64,000 nucleotides of DNA, from NCBI GenBank assembly GCA_910589545.1, contig CAJUSY010000047.1, forward strand, positions 25,554 through 89,553. The letters are read 5' to 3'. Position 1 is the first letter of the stretch; the number at the start of each line of letters is the position of its first letter. The notes under the pieces were generated by a model. The model ran no database searches. It had not been told where the DNA came from and was given only the letters and a program-made list of their open reading frames with translations. The position numbers and the translations under genes were made by a program. This stretch comes from Peptoniphilaceae bacterium. GTDB lineage: Bacteria; Bacillota; Clostridia; Tissierellales; Peptoniphilaceae. This document shows positions 33,202 to 41,403 of this stretch, piece by piece.

Positions 33202-34644
33202 TTATTCCCCACTGTTATTATCGTTTTTTTTAGTATTTTCATTATCTGATTCTTGATTATTATCTGAATTTGAATTTGAATCATTATTATCTACACTAGA
33301 ATTTTCAGTTTCATCTTCATTAGGTCTTTCATTTTCTTCAGGTGGAGTATATTCATCTTCAACTGTTTCTGTTTTTCTTTCTTTACCAGAACTTACAGTT
33401 ATAGTAATGAAATCACCATTTTTAATATTTCTACCAGCTTCAATGCTTTGGTCAATTACTACACCTTCATCATATACTGAACTTTTTTTGTATCTAACTT
33501 TCTTAACATTTACACCTAGATTAGATAGCTCTTTTTTAGCTTTTTTCAAATTTAAACCAATTAAGTTAATCATTGTGTCTTCTTTTTCTAATCCAAGTTC
33601 TACCTTAATTTTTTTATTAAATAAAAGCTTATCGCCAACTTTTGGACTCTGAGCAATAACCACATATTTATTAAAATCTGACTTGTCCACGCTTACTGAT
33701 TTGTCCACAACTAATTCAATGTCATTTGCTGTAGCCTGGTCAACAGCAAGCCTTAAGTTTTTCCCAACATAATCAGGTGCTTTTGGCCTCAAATTGTAAC
33801 AAAAAATAATTACTGCAGCAGCAAAAAAAGCTAATAATACAGATGTAAAATACACTAAAAAAGACTTAAGATAATTATGTGATTTCTTTTTATTTTTTAT
33901 CTCTTCTTCCTCAAATAAATTTTCATCTATTTTATAGGACATATTTTTCTCATGCCCATTTTTTAAATCTAATTTAATTGTATTATCTATAGAATCATTA
34001 TTTGAACCTGTCATTTTATAATTATTAATTTCATTTAAATCTTTCATAATACCCTGTGTATCATCATAAGAATTATTTCTTAGCTTTTGATAAATGCTAT
34101 TCAAATTACTATTTTCAATATCTATATTAGAATTTTCTAGAATTTCTAATAATACGCTTATATTATGATTTAACTGAGATGTACTATCTCCAAAATTTTC
34201 ACCATCAAAGTTTTTAAAAATATCAATCTTAAGATTATTATTTTCATCTACTAACATATTATAAATTCGTAAATTTCCAAAAAATATTTCATTATTTTCA
34301 GAATAAATTAAAGATAGTAAAATCTTTTTTAAAATATCTAATATAAATGATTCTGAAACATTCTTTCTTTTGAACAAATTATCCAATGATATTCCATCAA
34401 AAAACTCATAAGTTAAAAAACACTTATTATCAGAACTAATCATTAGGTCATACATTTCAAGAATATTAGGATGATGTAAGTTTGATAAAGATTTTAAATT
34501 ATTTGCTAATGAATCAAAATATTTTTTGTCGTTATACTCCATGAAACTAAGGTATCTATTTAATTTTTTATCATAAGCTTTAAATGTCGTAGAAAATTTG
34601 TCTTCATTTATTTTTCTTTGAATTTCGTATCTACTATTTTCCAC
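33202..34644 (-). CDS. PASTA-domain Ser/Thr kinase homologue with degenerate catalytic site (pseudokinase)
   Basis: The 480-residue protein has a kinase-like region (about 5-210), a membrane segment (about 260-284), two extracellular PASTA repeats (about 288-352 and 357-420) and an acidic Asn/Asp/Glu-rich tail. Catalytic residues are lost: the Gly-rich loop is 'INEDKFSTTFKA', the VAIK Lys position is Met35 ('YLSFMEY'), HRD is FGN at 122-124 ('FFGNLRIYNML') and DFG reads IFK at 142-144. Asn129 survives. PASTA domains normally bind muropeptides or lipid II. The start codon is GTG with GGAGGT upstream; no in-frame ATG is near. It abuts an intact PP2C gene. It probably acts as a non-catalytic sensor or scaffold. 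A normal PASTA kinase may exist elsewhere in the genome. Confidence 0.85.
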   Translation of the reverse strand: MENSRYEIQRKINEDKFSTTFKAYDKKLNRYLSFMEYNDKKYFDSLANNLKSLSNLHHPNILEMYDLMISSDNKCFLTYEFFDGISLDNLFKRKNVSESFILDILKKILLSLIYSENNEIFFGNLRIYNMLVDENNNLKIDIFKNFDGENFGDSTSQLNHNISVLLEILENSNIDIENSNLNSIYQKLRNNSYDDTQGIMKDLNEINNYKMTGSNNDSIDNTIKLDLKNGHEKNMSYKIDENLFEEEEIKNKKKSHNYLKSFLVYFTSVLLAFFAAAVIIFCYNLRPKAPDYVGKNLRLAVDQATANDIELVVDKSVSVDKSDFNKYVVIAQSPKVGDKLLFNKKIKVELGLEKEDTMINLIGLNLKKAKKELSNLGVNVKKVRYKKSSVYDEGVVIDQSIEAGRNIKNGDFITITVSSGKERKTETVEDEYTPPEENERPNEDETENSSVDNNDSNSNSDNNQESDNENTKKNDNNSGE

Positions 34645-34668
34645 ATTTACCTCCGGTATTCTCTTAAT

Positions 34669-34677
34669 ATTTTATCA
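34669..34677 (-). promoter_or_regulatory. Extended -10 promoter upstream of the PASTA pseudokinase
   Basis: On the - strand TGATAAAAT (34677 to 34669) is an extended -10 element. It follows the terminator of the upstream gene and lies about 25 bases before the GTG start, so the pseudokinase probably begins a new transcript. Confidence 0.5.
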
Positions 34678-34693
34678 TAATTCAATAGCTAAA

Positions 34694-34722
34694 ACAAAAA
34701 AAGCTCTCAAAAAATGAGAACT
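34694..34722 (-). terminator. Intrinsic terminator after the PPDK regulator gene
   Basis: On the - strand AGTTCTCA pairs with TGAGAGCT around a T-rich loop, followed by TTTTTTT. It closes the long polC-era-recO transcript. Confidence 0.8.
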
Positions 34723-34734
34723 TAAATTTTACTG

Positions 34735-35526
34735 TTATTTATCAATATATGAAATTATTTCATTAGAGGTTTCGTCAATTGTTTTATCCGTAACATTAAT
34801 TATTTTACAGCCTATCTTGTTCATAATTTCTTTTGCATAATCAAGCTCTTTTTCTATCCTTGAATCATCTGAGTAGCCTAATTGCAAACCAATTTTAGCC
34901 ATTCGATTTTCTCTGATATTATTAAGTTTATCAGAGTCAATAATCAAACCAATAATTTTTTTCTTATCAACTTTGAATAATTCAGATGGGACTTGGACTT
35001 CTGGTAAAATTGGAATATTACATACTTTATAATTTTTGAATGCTAAATTTAAACTCAATGGCGTTTTTGAAGTTCTTGAAACTCCTATTAATATAATATC
35101 AGCTTTTAAAATACCAAACTTATCCTTACAATCATCATATTTTACTGCAAATTCTAAAGCTTCCATCTTTTCAAGATATTCTTGGTCAACTTTTCTATTT
35201 AATCCAATATCGAATTTAGGTTGTTGCTTAAAAAACTTACTTGAAACTAAGATAGGATATGATAGAACATCTACTAAATAAATCGATTCATTCATTTCTG
35301 TTTTCTCAATCAAATAATTCAGCAAATCACGATCTACGATTGTTGAAAATATTAGGATTTCTCCATTAATTTCGTTTAATATTTCATCAATCTGTTCTCT
35401 TCTAATAATTTTTGAGAATTTTTTTATTCTTACATTTTTAATATCAAAATGAACTTTAACAGCATCCAAAACTTGATTCGCTGTTTCACCCGTGGAATCA
35501 GAAATAACTACCATGGTTTTATTCAT
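34735..35526 (-). CDS. Pyruvate, phosphate dikinase regulatory protein (DUF299 kinase/phosphorylase)
   Basis: This family (PDRP/PpsR, B. subtilis YqfL) switches PPDK or PEP synthase off and on by ADP-dependent phosphorylation and phosphate-dependent dephosphorylation. The 263-residue protein has the family N-terminus 'VISDSTGETANQV', the P-loop-like 'LIGVSRTSKTPLSLNLA' (near residue 147) and 'NIPILPEVQVPSELF'. AAGGAG precedes the ATG. The locus order recO-glyQ-glyS-(ccpN)-yqfL is typical for Firmicutes; here a degenerate glyS-like gene lies between. Its target, ppdK or ppsA, is not in the window. Confidence 0.92.
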   Translation of the reverse strand: MNKTMVVISDSTGETANQVLDAVKVHFDIKNVRIKKFSKIIRREQIDEILNEINGEILIFSTIVDRDLLNYLIEKTEMNESIYLVDVLSYPILVSSKFFKQQPKFDIGLNRKVDQEYLEKMEALEFAVKYDDCKDKFGILKADIILIGVSRTSKTPLSLNLAFKNYKVCNIPILPEVQVPSELFKVDKKKIIGLIIDSDKLNNIRENRMAKIGLQLGYSDDSRIEKELDYAKEIMNKIGCKIINVTDKTIDETSNEIISYIDK

Positions 35527-35536
35527 AACATTCTCC

Positions 35537-37225
35537 TTAATTTATTTTCTTAAATACACCTTTGAAAATTAATTTATAGTAAGGTAAGTCTTCGTCAGAA
35601 CAGTTTGCTAATTTTTCTAATAAATTGCACAAATTATTGTTATCTAATTCCACCGGAGTATACTTGCATTCACTAGAGTTTACCTCCAACATCTTTAGAA
35701 TTTGAATCATTAATTTGCCATTGTGTTTTGTGTTTATGTCATGAAGATTAGTCAATAAACGATTTAACTTAAAAATATTTAAATTGTTATAATTTATCAC
35801 ATCAACTTCATCAAAATCATACCCTAATTTTACACACTCATCTCTGTAAACATCAAGAATAATTTCTTTTATACTTTTTTCAAAATACTCATAATCTACT
35901 ATTCCCTTGTCTTGGAGAAATACATATAAGATTTTAGTAATAAAATCACTTAAATTAAAATCTAATTCTGATCTAAGTATAATAGAAATCACAGATGTTA
36001 TAGTTTTTCTTAACTTATAATTATATTTAAAATTATCATCACTACTAGATATTATGTAGGACATAACATATTCCATTTTATCAGAAATTGCAACAATTCT
36101 AGCAGCAGTTGAATTTGGAATGTTTTCAGATATAAATCTGGGTTTAATGTGTTCATATACTCCGTCATAAACAATTTTATCTTCGCCATCAGACTTAGCA
36201 TATAGTTTTCCAATTAAGCCGTGTAAATAAGAACATTTTTGTACAATTTCAGTTGCTTTATCCGCTTTACATAGAAATGCTATTCTTTTGACAGAATCAA
36301 TAGTTTCGTTACTAACTGATAGCATTTTACATAATTCAATTGATATCTTTATTAGTCTTTGAGTTTTGTCATAAAAGTTACCATAATTATTGATATAATT
36401 TACTGTTTTCAAATCCTCAACAAAGTCTTCAAGTTTTCTATCTGATTTTTGGTTTATCAAATTATTTATTTCTTCTAATTTGTCATTAATTTCTTTAATC
36501 AAAATATGGGAATCTTCAGAACTCTTGTTCTTAGCGAAAACAAAAAAGTTTGAACTATTACCGTTATCGAATTCCATTGGTAATACCGTAAAATTCTCCA
36601 TCAAAACTGTATAAAGTATTGATTTATCGATACACAAATATTTTTCGTCAAATGATCCTTCAACGCTTACAGGATAATCAAATTTATTTGCGTATTCGTT
36701 GAGTATGCTTTTGTTATTAATAATTGAACAACCATTTGCTCTAGCAAGTTTATTAGCGCTTTTTTCAAATGATTGTAATCTTTCTTCTTTTTTTAATATT
36801 ATTTGATTTTTTCGTAACTCTGAAGAAAAATTGTTAAAAGTAGAAGAATTAACTAAGCTGTCATCTTTATCTTCTTTTAAGCCCTTGAATTCTATTGTTT
36901 TATTTTCTTTTTCATTAAAAATTTTAATGTACAAGATAGACTCTCTAAATGATAAACTTTCAGAATCATATTTGTATTTGAAATTTATCGAATCAATAGC
37001 TTTATTTATTACATTTTCGTAATTTTCTAGTGTATATCCTGGATTTTCTATATTAGTAATGTAAATAAAAAAATGATCTTTTATTGTATCCAAATCTATA
37101 TTTGAATATACTAATTGCAGTTTTTTTAATTCTTTTCTTATTTTTTCGTCAAGCGATCTATTTATAAATCCTATAAAATTCTCGGGAATATTATTAGTCA
37201 CTATATCTATTAATAAGTTATACAT
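35537..37225 (-). CDS. Degenerate glycyl-tRNA synthetase beta subunit (GlyS)-like protein
   Basis: The protein (562 residues, against about 690 for GlyS) follows the GlyS layout but is strongly diverged. Recognisable parts are the N-terminus 'LLIDIVTNNIPENF' (GlyS 'LLEIGTEELPARF'), 'GSFDEKYLCIDKSIL', 'KLEDFVEDLKTVNYINNYGNFYDKTQRL' in two pieces, and 'HGLIGKLYAKSDGED' with 'EHIKPRFISENIPNS'. Missing or unrecognisable are the 'TPRRLAV' strand, the 'FPKSMRW' segment and 'PTGSxDPxxLRR'; the C-terminal anticodon-binding DALR domain looks shortened. No glyQ is adjacent. The frame is open, has a good ribosome binding site (AAGGAG) and sits between recO and the PPDK regulator where glyQS is usual. 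It is unlikely to act as a normal synthetase subunit. Its present role is unknown. Confidence 0.7.
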   Translation of the reverse strand: MYNLLIDIVTNNIPENFIGFINRSLDEKIRKELKKLQLVYSNIDLDTIKDHFFIYITNIENPGYTLENYENVINKAIDSINFKYKYDSESLSFRESILYIKIFNEKENKTIEFKGLKEDKDDSLVNSSTFNNFSSELRKNQIILKKEERLQSFEKSANKLARANGCSIINNKSILNEYANKFDYPVSVEGSFDEKYLCIDKSILYTVLMENFTVLPMEFDNGNSSNFFVFAKNKSSEDSHILIKEINDKLEEINNLINQKSDRKLEDFVEDLKTVNYINNYGNFYDKTQRLIKISIELCKMLSVSNETIDSVKRIAFLCKADKATEIVQKCSYLHGLIGKLYAKSDGEDKIVYDGVYEHIKPRFISENIPNSTAARIVAISDKMEYVMSYIISSSDDNFKYNYKLRKTITSVISIILRSELDFNLSDFITKILYVFLQDKGIVDYEYFEKSIKEIILDVYRDECVKLGYDFDEVDVINYNNLNIFKLNRLLTNLHDINTKHNGKLMIQILKMLEVNSSECKYTPVELDNNNLCNLLEKLANCSDEDLPYYKLIFKGVFKKIN

Positions 37226-37234
37226 TATTTCTCC

Positions 37235-37939
37235 TTATAAATATTCAAGGTAGCCTAATGACCCCAAATATTCAATTCCAAAATTGTTCATCGTGTATTT
37301 TAACAAAATTTTTAAAATTTCGTTTTCATTTATAGATTCATACTTTTTATTAACTATGTCATCATACCTATTTTTCATTAGGTATATCATATATTTTGCG
37401 TGTAAATTATCTATTTGGTAGTATTCTCCGTCAGAATCTACAAATCCACCATCTAAATAAAACCTGTTGTGACTATTTTGATAAAACATACTAGGTTGAT
37501 ATCCAAGATATGATACAAGTTTCAAAATAAACGCATTTATTAAAGCGTATTGATCTTCAGAATATTTGGATAAAAATATTACTGTTTTCAATATCAAAGC
37601 GTATACTTTTTCATTGCAAACTTCATTGTAAAAAATTGACTTTATTAAATCAACTATAACCAAACTAAATAATTCTGATTTATAGTTTGTTCTTATATTA
37701 AAATTAGAGTTAATTAAATCATAATCCACTAAATAATAGAATTGATTTCCTTTTTTTAAGGTAAAATCATTTACTGAGAGAACATTAAATTCTATAATTG
37801 ATTTCATGGAATTAATATTATTGATAAAAATTCCAATAATCCCTTCTTCTTTACTGAAAACATTCAAAATTATAGAATTTTCTCCATAAATTATATGCTC
37901 CAACACAATAGCTTGTGTCTTGATGTAATCTTGTTCCAT
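37235..37939 (-). CDS. recO: DNA repair protein RecO
   Basis: RecO helps RecR load RecA on SSB-coated DNA in the RecFOR pathway. The 234-residue protein begins with the OB-fold pattern of the family ('TQAIVLEHIIYGENSIILNVFSKEEGIIGIF') and continues with the helical domain. The cysteines of a zinc finger found in some RecO proteins are not evident. Sequence conservation is modest, but its position directly after era, sharing a TAATG-type junction, supports the call. Confidence 0.9.
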   Translation of the reverse strand: MEQDYIKTQAIVLEHIIYGENSIILNVFSKEEGIIGIFINNINSMKSIIEFNVLSVNDFTLKKGNQFYYLVDYDLINSNFNIRTNYKSELFSLVIVDLIKSIFYNEVCNEKVYALILKTVIFLSKYSEDQYALINAFILKLVSYLGYQPSMFYQNSHNRFYLDGGFVDSDGEYYQIDNLHAKYMIYLMKNRYDDIVNKKYESINENEILKILLKYTMNNFGIEYLGSLGYLEYL

Positions 37940-38823
37940 TAGTTATAACCCAAATACCTTAATCTAGAATCTTTATTTCTCCATTCTTCATCTATTTTAA
38001 CCCATAGTTTTAGATTTACTTTTGCGTCTAATAATTGTTCAATATCAATTCTGGCATCAGTTCCAATTTTTTTAATCATTGACCCTTTTTTACCAATTAC
38101 CATGCCCTTATGGCTTTTTTTCTCAACAATAATAGTAGCATCTATATCAATTAGATTCTTATCTTCTCTTTCTTTGAATTTTTCAATAGTTATAGCTATT
38201 CCATGTGGTAATTCATCAGATAAATTTATTAGTGCTTTTTCCCTAATTAGTTCTTGTACAATTTGTCTAATAGGTTGATCTGTTACGCTATCTTTATCAT
38301 AATACATTGGTCCTTGAGGCAAATTATTTTTTAAAGAAGTTAAATATCCTTCTAAATTATCTCCGGTCAATGCACTTATTGGAATTATTTCTTCAAATAT
38401 TCCAACTTTACTGAACATTTCTACTAATTCATTGACTTTATCACTTGATATTTTATCTATTTTATTGATTAATAAAATTATTTTTGTATTAACTAATTTT
38501 AATTTTTCAATAATTTCAGAGTCTAGTTTTCCTATTTCTTCAGTAGTATCTACTATATATGTTATAACATCAACTTCGTTCAAAGTTGACATTGATACTT
38601 TAAGCATATAATCTCCAAGTTTATTTTTTGGTGTTTGTATTCCTGGAGTATCTAAAAATATTGCTTGCATATTTTCGTCAGTATATATCAATTGTATTTT
38701 ATTTCTAGTAGTTTGAGGTTTGTCAGAAATAATTGTTAGTTTTTCTCCTAAAATTCTATTTAAAAAAGTTGATTTCCCTACATTACTTCTACCTATAACT
38801 GAAACAAATCCAGATTTAAACAT
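37939..38823 (-). CDS. era: GTPase Era
   Basis: Era is a GTPase that binds the 3' end of 16S rRNA and assists 30S maturation. The 294-residue protein has G1 'GRSNVGKSTFLN', G3 'LDTPGIQTPKN', G4 'NKID', and a C-terminal KH domain with 'VIGKKGSMIKKIGTDARIDIE'. The length is normal. The start overlaps the cdd stop by 8 bases, and the end meets recO. Confidence 0.98.
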   Translation of the reverse strand: MFKSGFVSVIGRSNVGKSTFLNRILGEKLTIISDKPQTTRNKIQLIYTDENMQAIFLDTPGIQTPKNKLGDYMLKVSMSTLNEVDVITYIVDTTEEIGKLDSEIIEKLKLVNTKIILLINKIDKISSDKVNELVEMFSKVGIFEEIIPISALTGDNLEGYLTSLKNNLPQGPMYYDKDSVTDQPIRQIVQELIREKALINLSDELPHGIAITIEKFKEREDKNLIDIDATIIVEKKSHKGMVIGKKGSMIKKIGTDARIDIEQLLDAKVNLKLWVKIDEEWRNKDSRLRYLGYN

Positions 38824-39211
38824 TTACATCATCTCCACTAAAACCATGAGGTAACAAATCTTTAATATTATAAATTTTATACTCTTTTTCATTTTTAGCT
38901 ATTATTATTTTCGTATCTTCGTTAGAAAATTCTTTAATTACTTGTCTACAAACACCACAAGGATACGTAAAATCAGAATCTCCAATTATTAAAATAGTAT
39001 CTATTAATTTAAATCCTTCAGAAACCATCTTCGAAATTGCTGTTCTTTCAGCACAAATAGTAGGACTGAATGAAGCATTTTCAATATTACAACCTCCATA
39101 ATAGTTTCCTTCTATATCTTTGACACAACATCCCACTTTATAATGAGAATATGGCGTGTATGCGTTTTGTTTATATTGCAATGCAATTTTATACATTTTA
39201 TTAATTTCCAT
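38816..39211 (-). CDS. cdd: Cytidine deaminase
   Basis: Cdd deaminates cytidine and deoxycytidine to uridine and deoxyuridine in pyrimidine salvage. The 131-residue protein shows the zinc site 'CAERTAI' (Cys with catalytic Glu) and 'PCGVCRQ', and the N-terminal 'AYTPYSHYKVG'. Its place between dgkA and era is conserved in Firmicutes. Confidence 0.97.
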   Translation of the reverse strand: MEINKMYKIALQYKQNAYTPYSHYKVGCCVKDIEGNYYGGCNIENASFSPTICAERTAISKMVSEGFKLIDTILIIGDSDFTYPCGVCRQVIKEFSNEDTKIIIAKNEKEYKIYNIKDLLPHGFSGDDVNV

Positions 39212-39218
39212 AATACTC

Positions 39219-39962
39219 CTAAATAATTACTTTAAATAATAATATTGCCACTAATGTCCCAATTATGCCACCAACTATAACTTGACTTAATGTATGGATT
39301 TTTCCTTCTACTCTACTTTCTGCAACCAAAAAAGCTATAAAATATGATAGTATTGTCACTAATGTATTATTAGCAAGAAGAGCAATTATTGTAGCGCTGC
39401 AAAAAGAAACCGATGCGTGACCACTCACGCTTCCACCTTGCAAATAAGTCCATTTATTCTGATATATAAAACTTTTTAAAACTAAAGTTATAACAACTAC
39501 CAAAATCAAAGCTATAAATGTCAAATGAGTTGGTGAGTTCTGCAATTTTATAACTGCTGTATGACTAAGTGGTACAATCCTATCATAAAACATAAAATAA
39601 CCTACAAAAATAGAATTAAAAGCAGCTAGTAGTACAGCCCCTGCACCTACATCTTTTGCTATTTTTGCTTTATCATCATATTTGTCATAAATCAAATCAA
39701 CAATCGTTTCAATGGCGGTGTTAATCATTTCTGCCATTAATATAAATGTTATAGTTATGCACAAACAAGCCATTTCTACCCTTGATAAGTCAAACATTAA
39801 TGAAGCAATCATAACCAGAACTGTCATCAAAATGTCAGTTCTAAAATTTCTTTCATTTTTCAAACAATGAATAATTCCATCCATTGCATATTGAAAACTA
39901 GTAATAAAAGAAGTATTTTTAGAAATATTTTTATCCTTTGACTTCCTAATTAAATTCTTCAT
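39219..39962 (-). CDS. dgkA: Fused diacylglycerol/undecaprenol kinase (DgkA) and PAP2-like membrane protein
   Basis: The N-terminal half (about 1-125) is a DgkA-type membrane kinase: 'AMDGIIHCLKNERNFRTD' and 'MAEMINTAIETIVDLI' with the catalytic Glu. Gram-positive DgkA acts mainly on undecaprenol. The C-terminal half (about 130-247) resembles PAP2 phosphatases, with 'SVSGHASVSF' (family PSGH) and 'AESRVEGKIHTLSQVIVG' (family SR-x5-H-x3-D, where the final Asp is Gln here). The fusion would combine lipid kinase and lipid phosphatase modules, although PAP2 activity is uncertain because of the changed residues. The gene overlaps ybeY by 17 bases. Confidence 0.88.
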   Translation of the reverse strand: MKNLIRKSKDKNISKNTSFITSFQYAMDGIIHCLKNERNFRTDILMTVLVMIASLMFDLSRVEMACLCITITFILMAEMINTAIETIVDLIYDKYDDKAKIAKDVGAGAVLLAAFNSIFVGYFMFYDRIVPLSHTAVIKLQNSPTHLTFIALILVVVITLVLKSFIYQNKWTYLQGGSVSGHASVSFCSATIIALLANNTLVTILSYFIAFLVAESRVEGKIHTLSQVIVGGIIGTLVAILLFKVII

Positions 39963-40407
39963 CTTTATAGATACCTATTTCTTTCAAGGCTGATTTTTCT
40001 TTATTTCTCATAATAATTTTATCACTTTCATCAATATGATCATAACCCAGCAAATGAAACATAGAATGAACAACCAAGTACACAATTTCTCTTTTAATAG
40101 AATGATTGTATTCTTTAGCTTGTTCTAAAGCTCTTTTGCAGCATATAATAATATCACCCAAAAGATCTGTTTGAACTTGAAAATCATCTTCTAAAGGAAA
40201 GCTCAACACATCTGTTACACAATCTTTATTTCGATAATTTCTATTAAGTTCTTTAATTTCTTCTTCACTAACAAATGACAAAGATATCTCATAATTATCA
40301 TCATTTAATTCTTGAAGCAAACATATTTTTATTGAGTTTTCAATATTCGATCTTAATTCATCATCAATTTGAAAATCATCTTGTCTATTACTTATCTGTA
40401 TTATCAT
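39946..40407 (-). CDS. ybeY: Endoribonuclease YbeY
   Basis: YbeY is a metal-dependent RNase needed for 16S rRNA 3'-end maturation and ribosome quality control. The 153-residue protein has the zinc motif H-x3-H-x5-H in 'HSMFHLLGYDHID' and the family segment 'NRNYRNKDCVTDVLSFPLED'. It overlaps the phoH gene upstream by 20 bases and dgkA downstream, in the conserved phoH-ybeY-dgkA-cdd-era order. Confidence 0.96.
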   Translation of the reverse strand: MIIQISNRQDDFQIDDELRSNIENSIKICLLQELNDDNYEISLSFVSEEEIKELNRNYRNKDCVTDVLSFPLEDDFQVQTDLLGDIIICCKRALEQAKEYNHSIKREIVYLVVHSMFHLLGYDHIDESDKIIMRNKEKSALKEIGIYKDEEFN

Positions 40408-41371
40408 AATTTGACCTATTGTTATCTAATTTTTCATAAGCTCCAATAATTTTTTGTACTAGTGGATGTCTTACAACATCTGTTTTTTCAAATTCTAAAA
40501 AGCTTATTCCTTTTATGTCCCTAAGAATATTAGTCGCAACTAGTAATCCTGATTTTTTACCTCTTGGTAAATCTACTTGTGTAATGTCTCCCGTTACTAT
40601 AGCTTTTGAACCATATCCTATTCTAGTTAAAAACATCTTCATTTGTTCATTGGTAGTGTTTTGCGCTTCATCTAATATAATATATGCATTATCTAAAGTT
40701 CTACCTCTCATATATGCCAATGGTGCTACTTCAATTAATCCTCTTTCTTTGAATTTTTCAAAATTTTCATAACCTAGTATATCAAACATAGCATCGTATA
40801 TTGGTCTTAGATAAGGATCAATTTTTTCTTGAAGATCTCCCGGCAAAAATCCTAAACTTTCTCCAGCTTCTACAGCAGGCCTAGTTAAAATTATCCTATC
40901 CACTTCATTATTTCTAAATGCATTTATTGCCATCGCCATTGCTAAATAAGTTTTTCCTGTACCGGCAGGACCTATTCCAAAAACAATATCATTTTTTTTA
41001 ATCATTTCAACATAATTTCTTTGATTTACTGTTTTAGGCTTTAAAGGTTTACCTTTTGAATTGTAACAAATTACATAGTCCTTAATTTTTGAAATATTTT
41101 CTTGTTTTATTTTTTCTAAGTTAGAAAGCAAATAATCCAAATCTTGATCTGTTATTTCATTCCCAGATAAAGTATGTGTATTTAATGATTCTAAAAGATT
41201 ACTTGCACTTTCAATATTCAAATCAGAACCACTAATTAGAATACCTTCTTCAGAAATCTTTAATATAACATCACAAGCTTCTTCAATTTTTTTTGCATTT
41301 TTTTCTAATTGACCAAAAATAAATGTTATTAATTTTTCGTTATTTGTTTTGTAAATTAAATTTTTATCCAT
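40388..41371 (-). CDS. phoH: PhoH-like ATPase
   Basis: This family of cytoplasmic P-loop ATPases is linked to RNA metabolism through its fixed association with ybeY; its exact role is unclear. The start is the ATG at 41371, with GGAGTG upstream; a GTG two codons earlier overlaps that site. The protein (about 327 residues) has a KH-like N-terminal region and Walker A 'GIGPAGTGKTYLAMAMA', then 'LTRPAVEAGESLGFLPGDLQEK' in pieces and Walker B 'AYIILDEAQN'. It lies 32 bases after the polC stop. Confidence 0.94.
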   Translation of the reverse strand: MDKNLIYKTNNEKLITFIFGQLEKNAKKIEEACDVILKISEEGILISGSDLNIESASNLLESLNTHTLSGNEITDQDLDYLLSNLEKIKQENISKIKDYVICYNSKGKPLKPKTVNQRNYVEMIKKNDIVFGIGPAGTGKTYLAMAMAINAFRNNEVDRIILTRPAVEAGESLGFLPGDLQEKIDPYLRPIYDAMFDILGYENFEKFKERGLIEVAPLAYMRGRTLDNAYIILDEAQNTTNEQMKMFLTRIGYGSKAIVTGDITQVDLPRGKKSGLLVATNILRDIKGISFLEFEKTDVVRHPLVQKIIGAYEKLDNNRSNYDNTDK

Positions 41372-41403
41372 AATCACTCCATTTATCTAATTATAACATA
41401 TCA

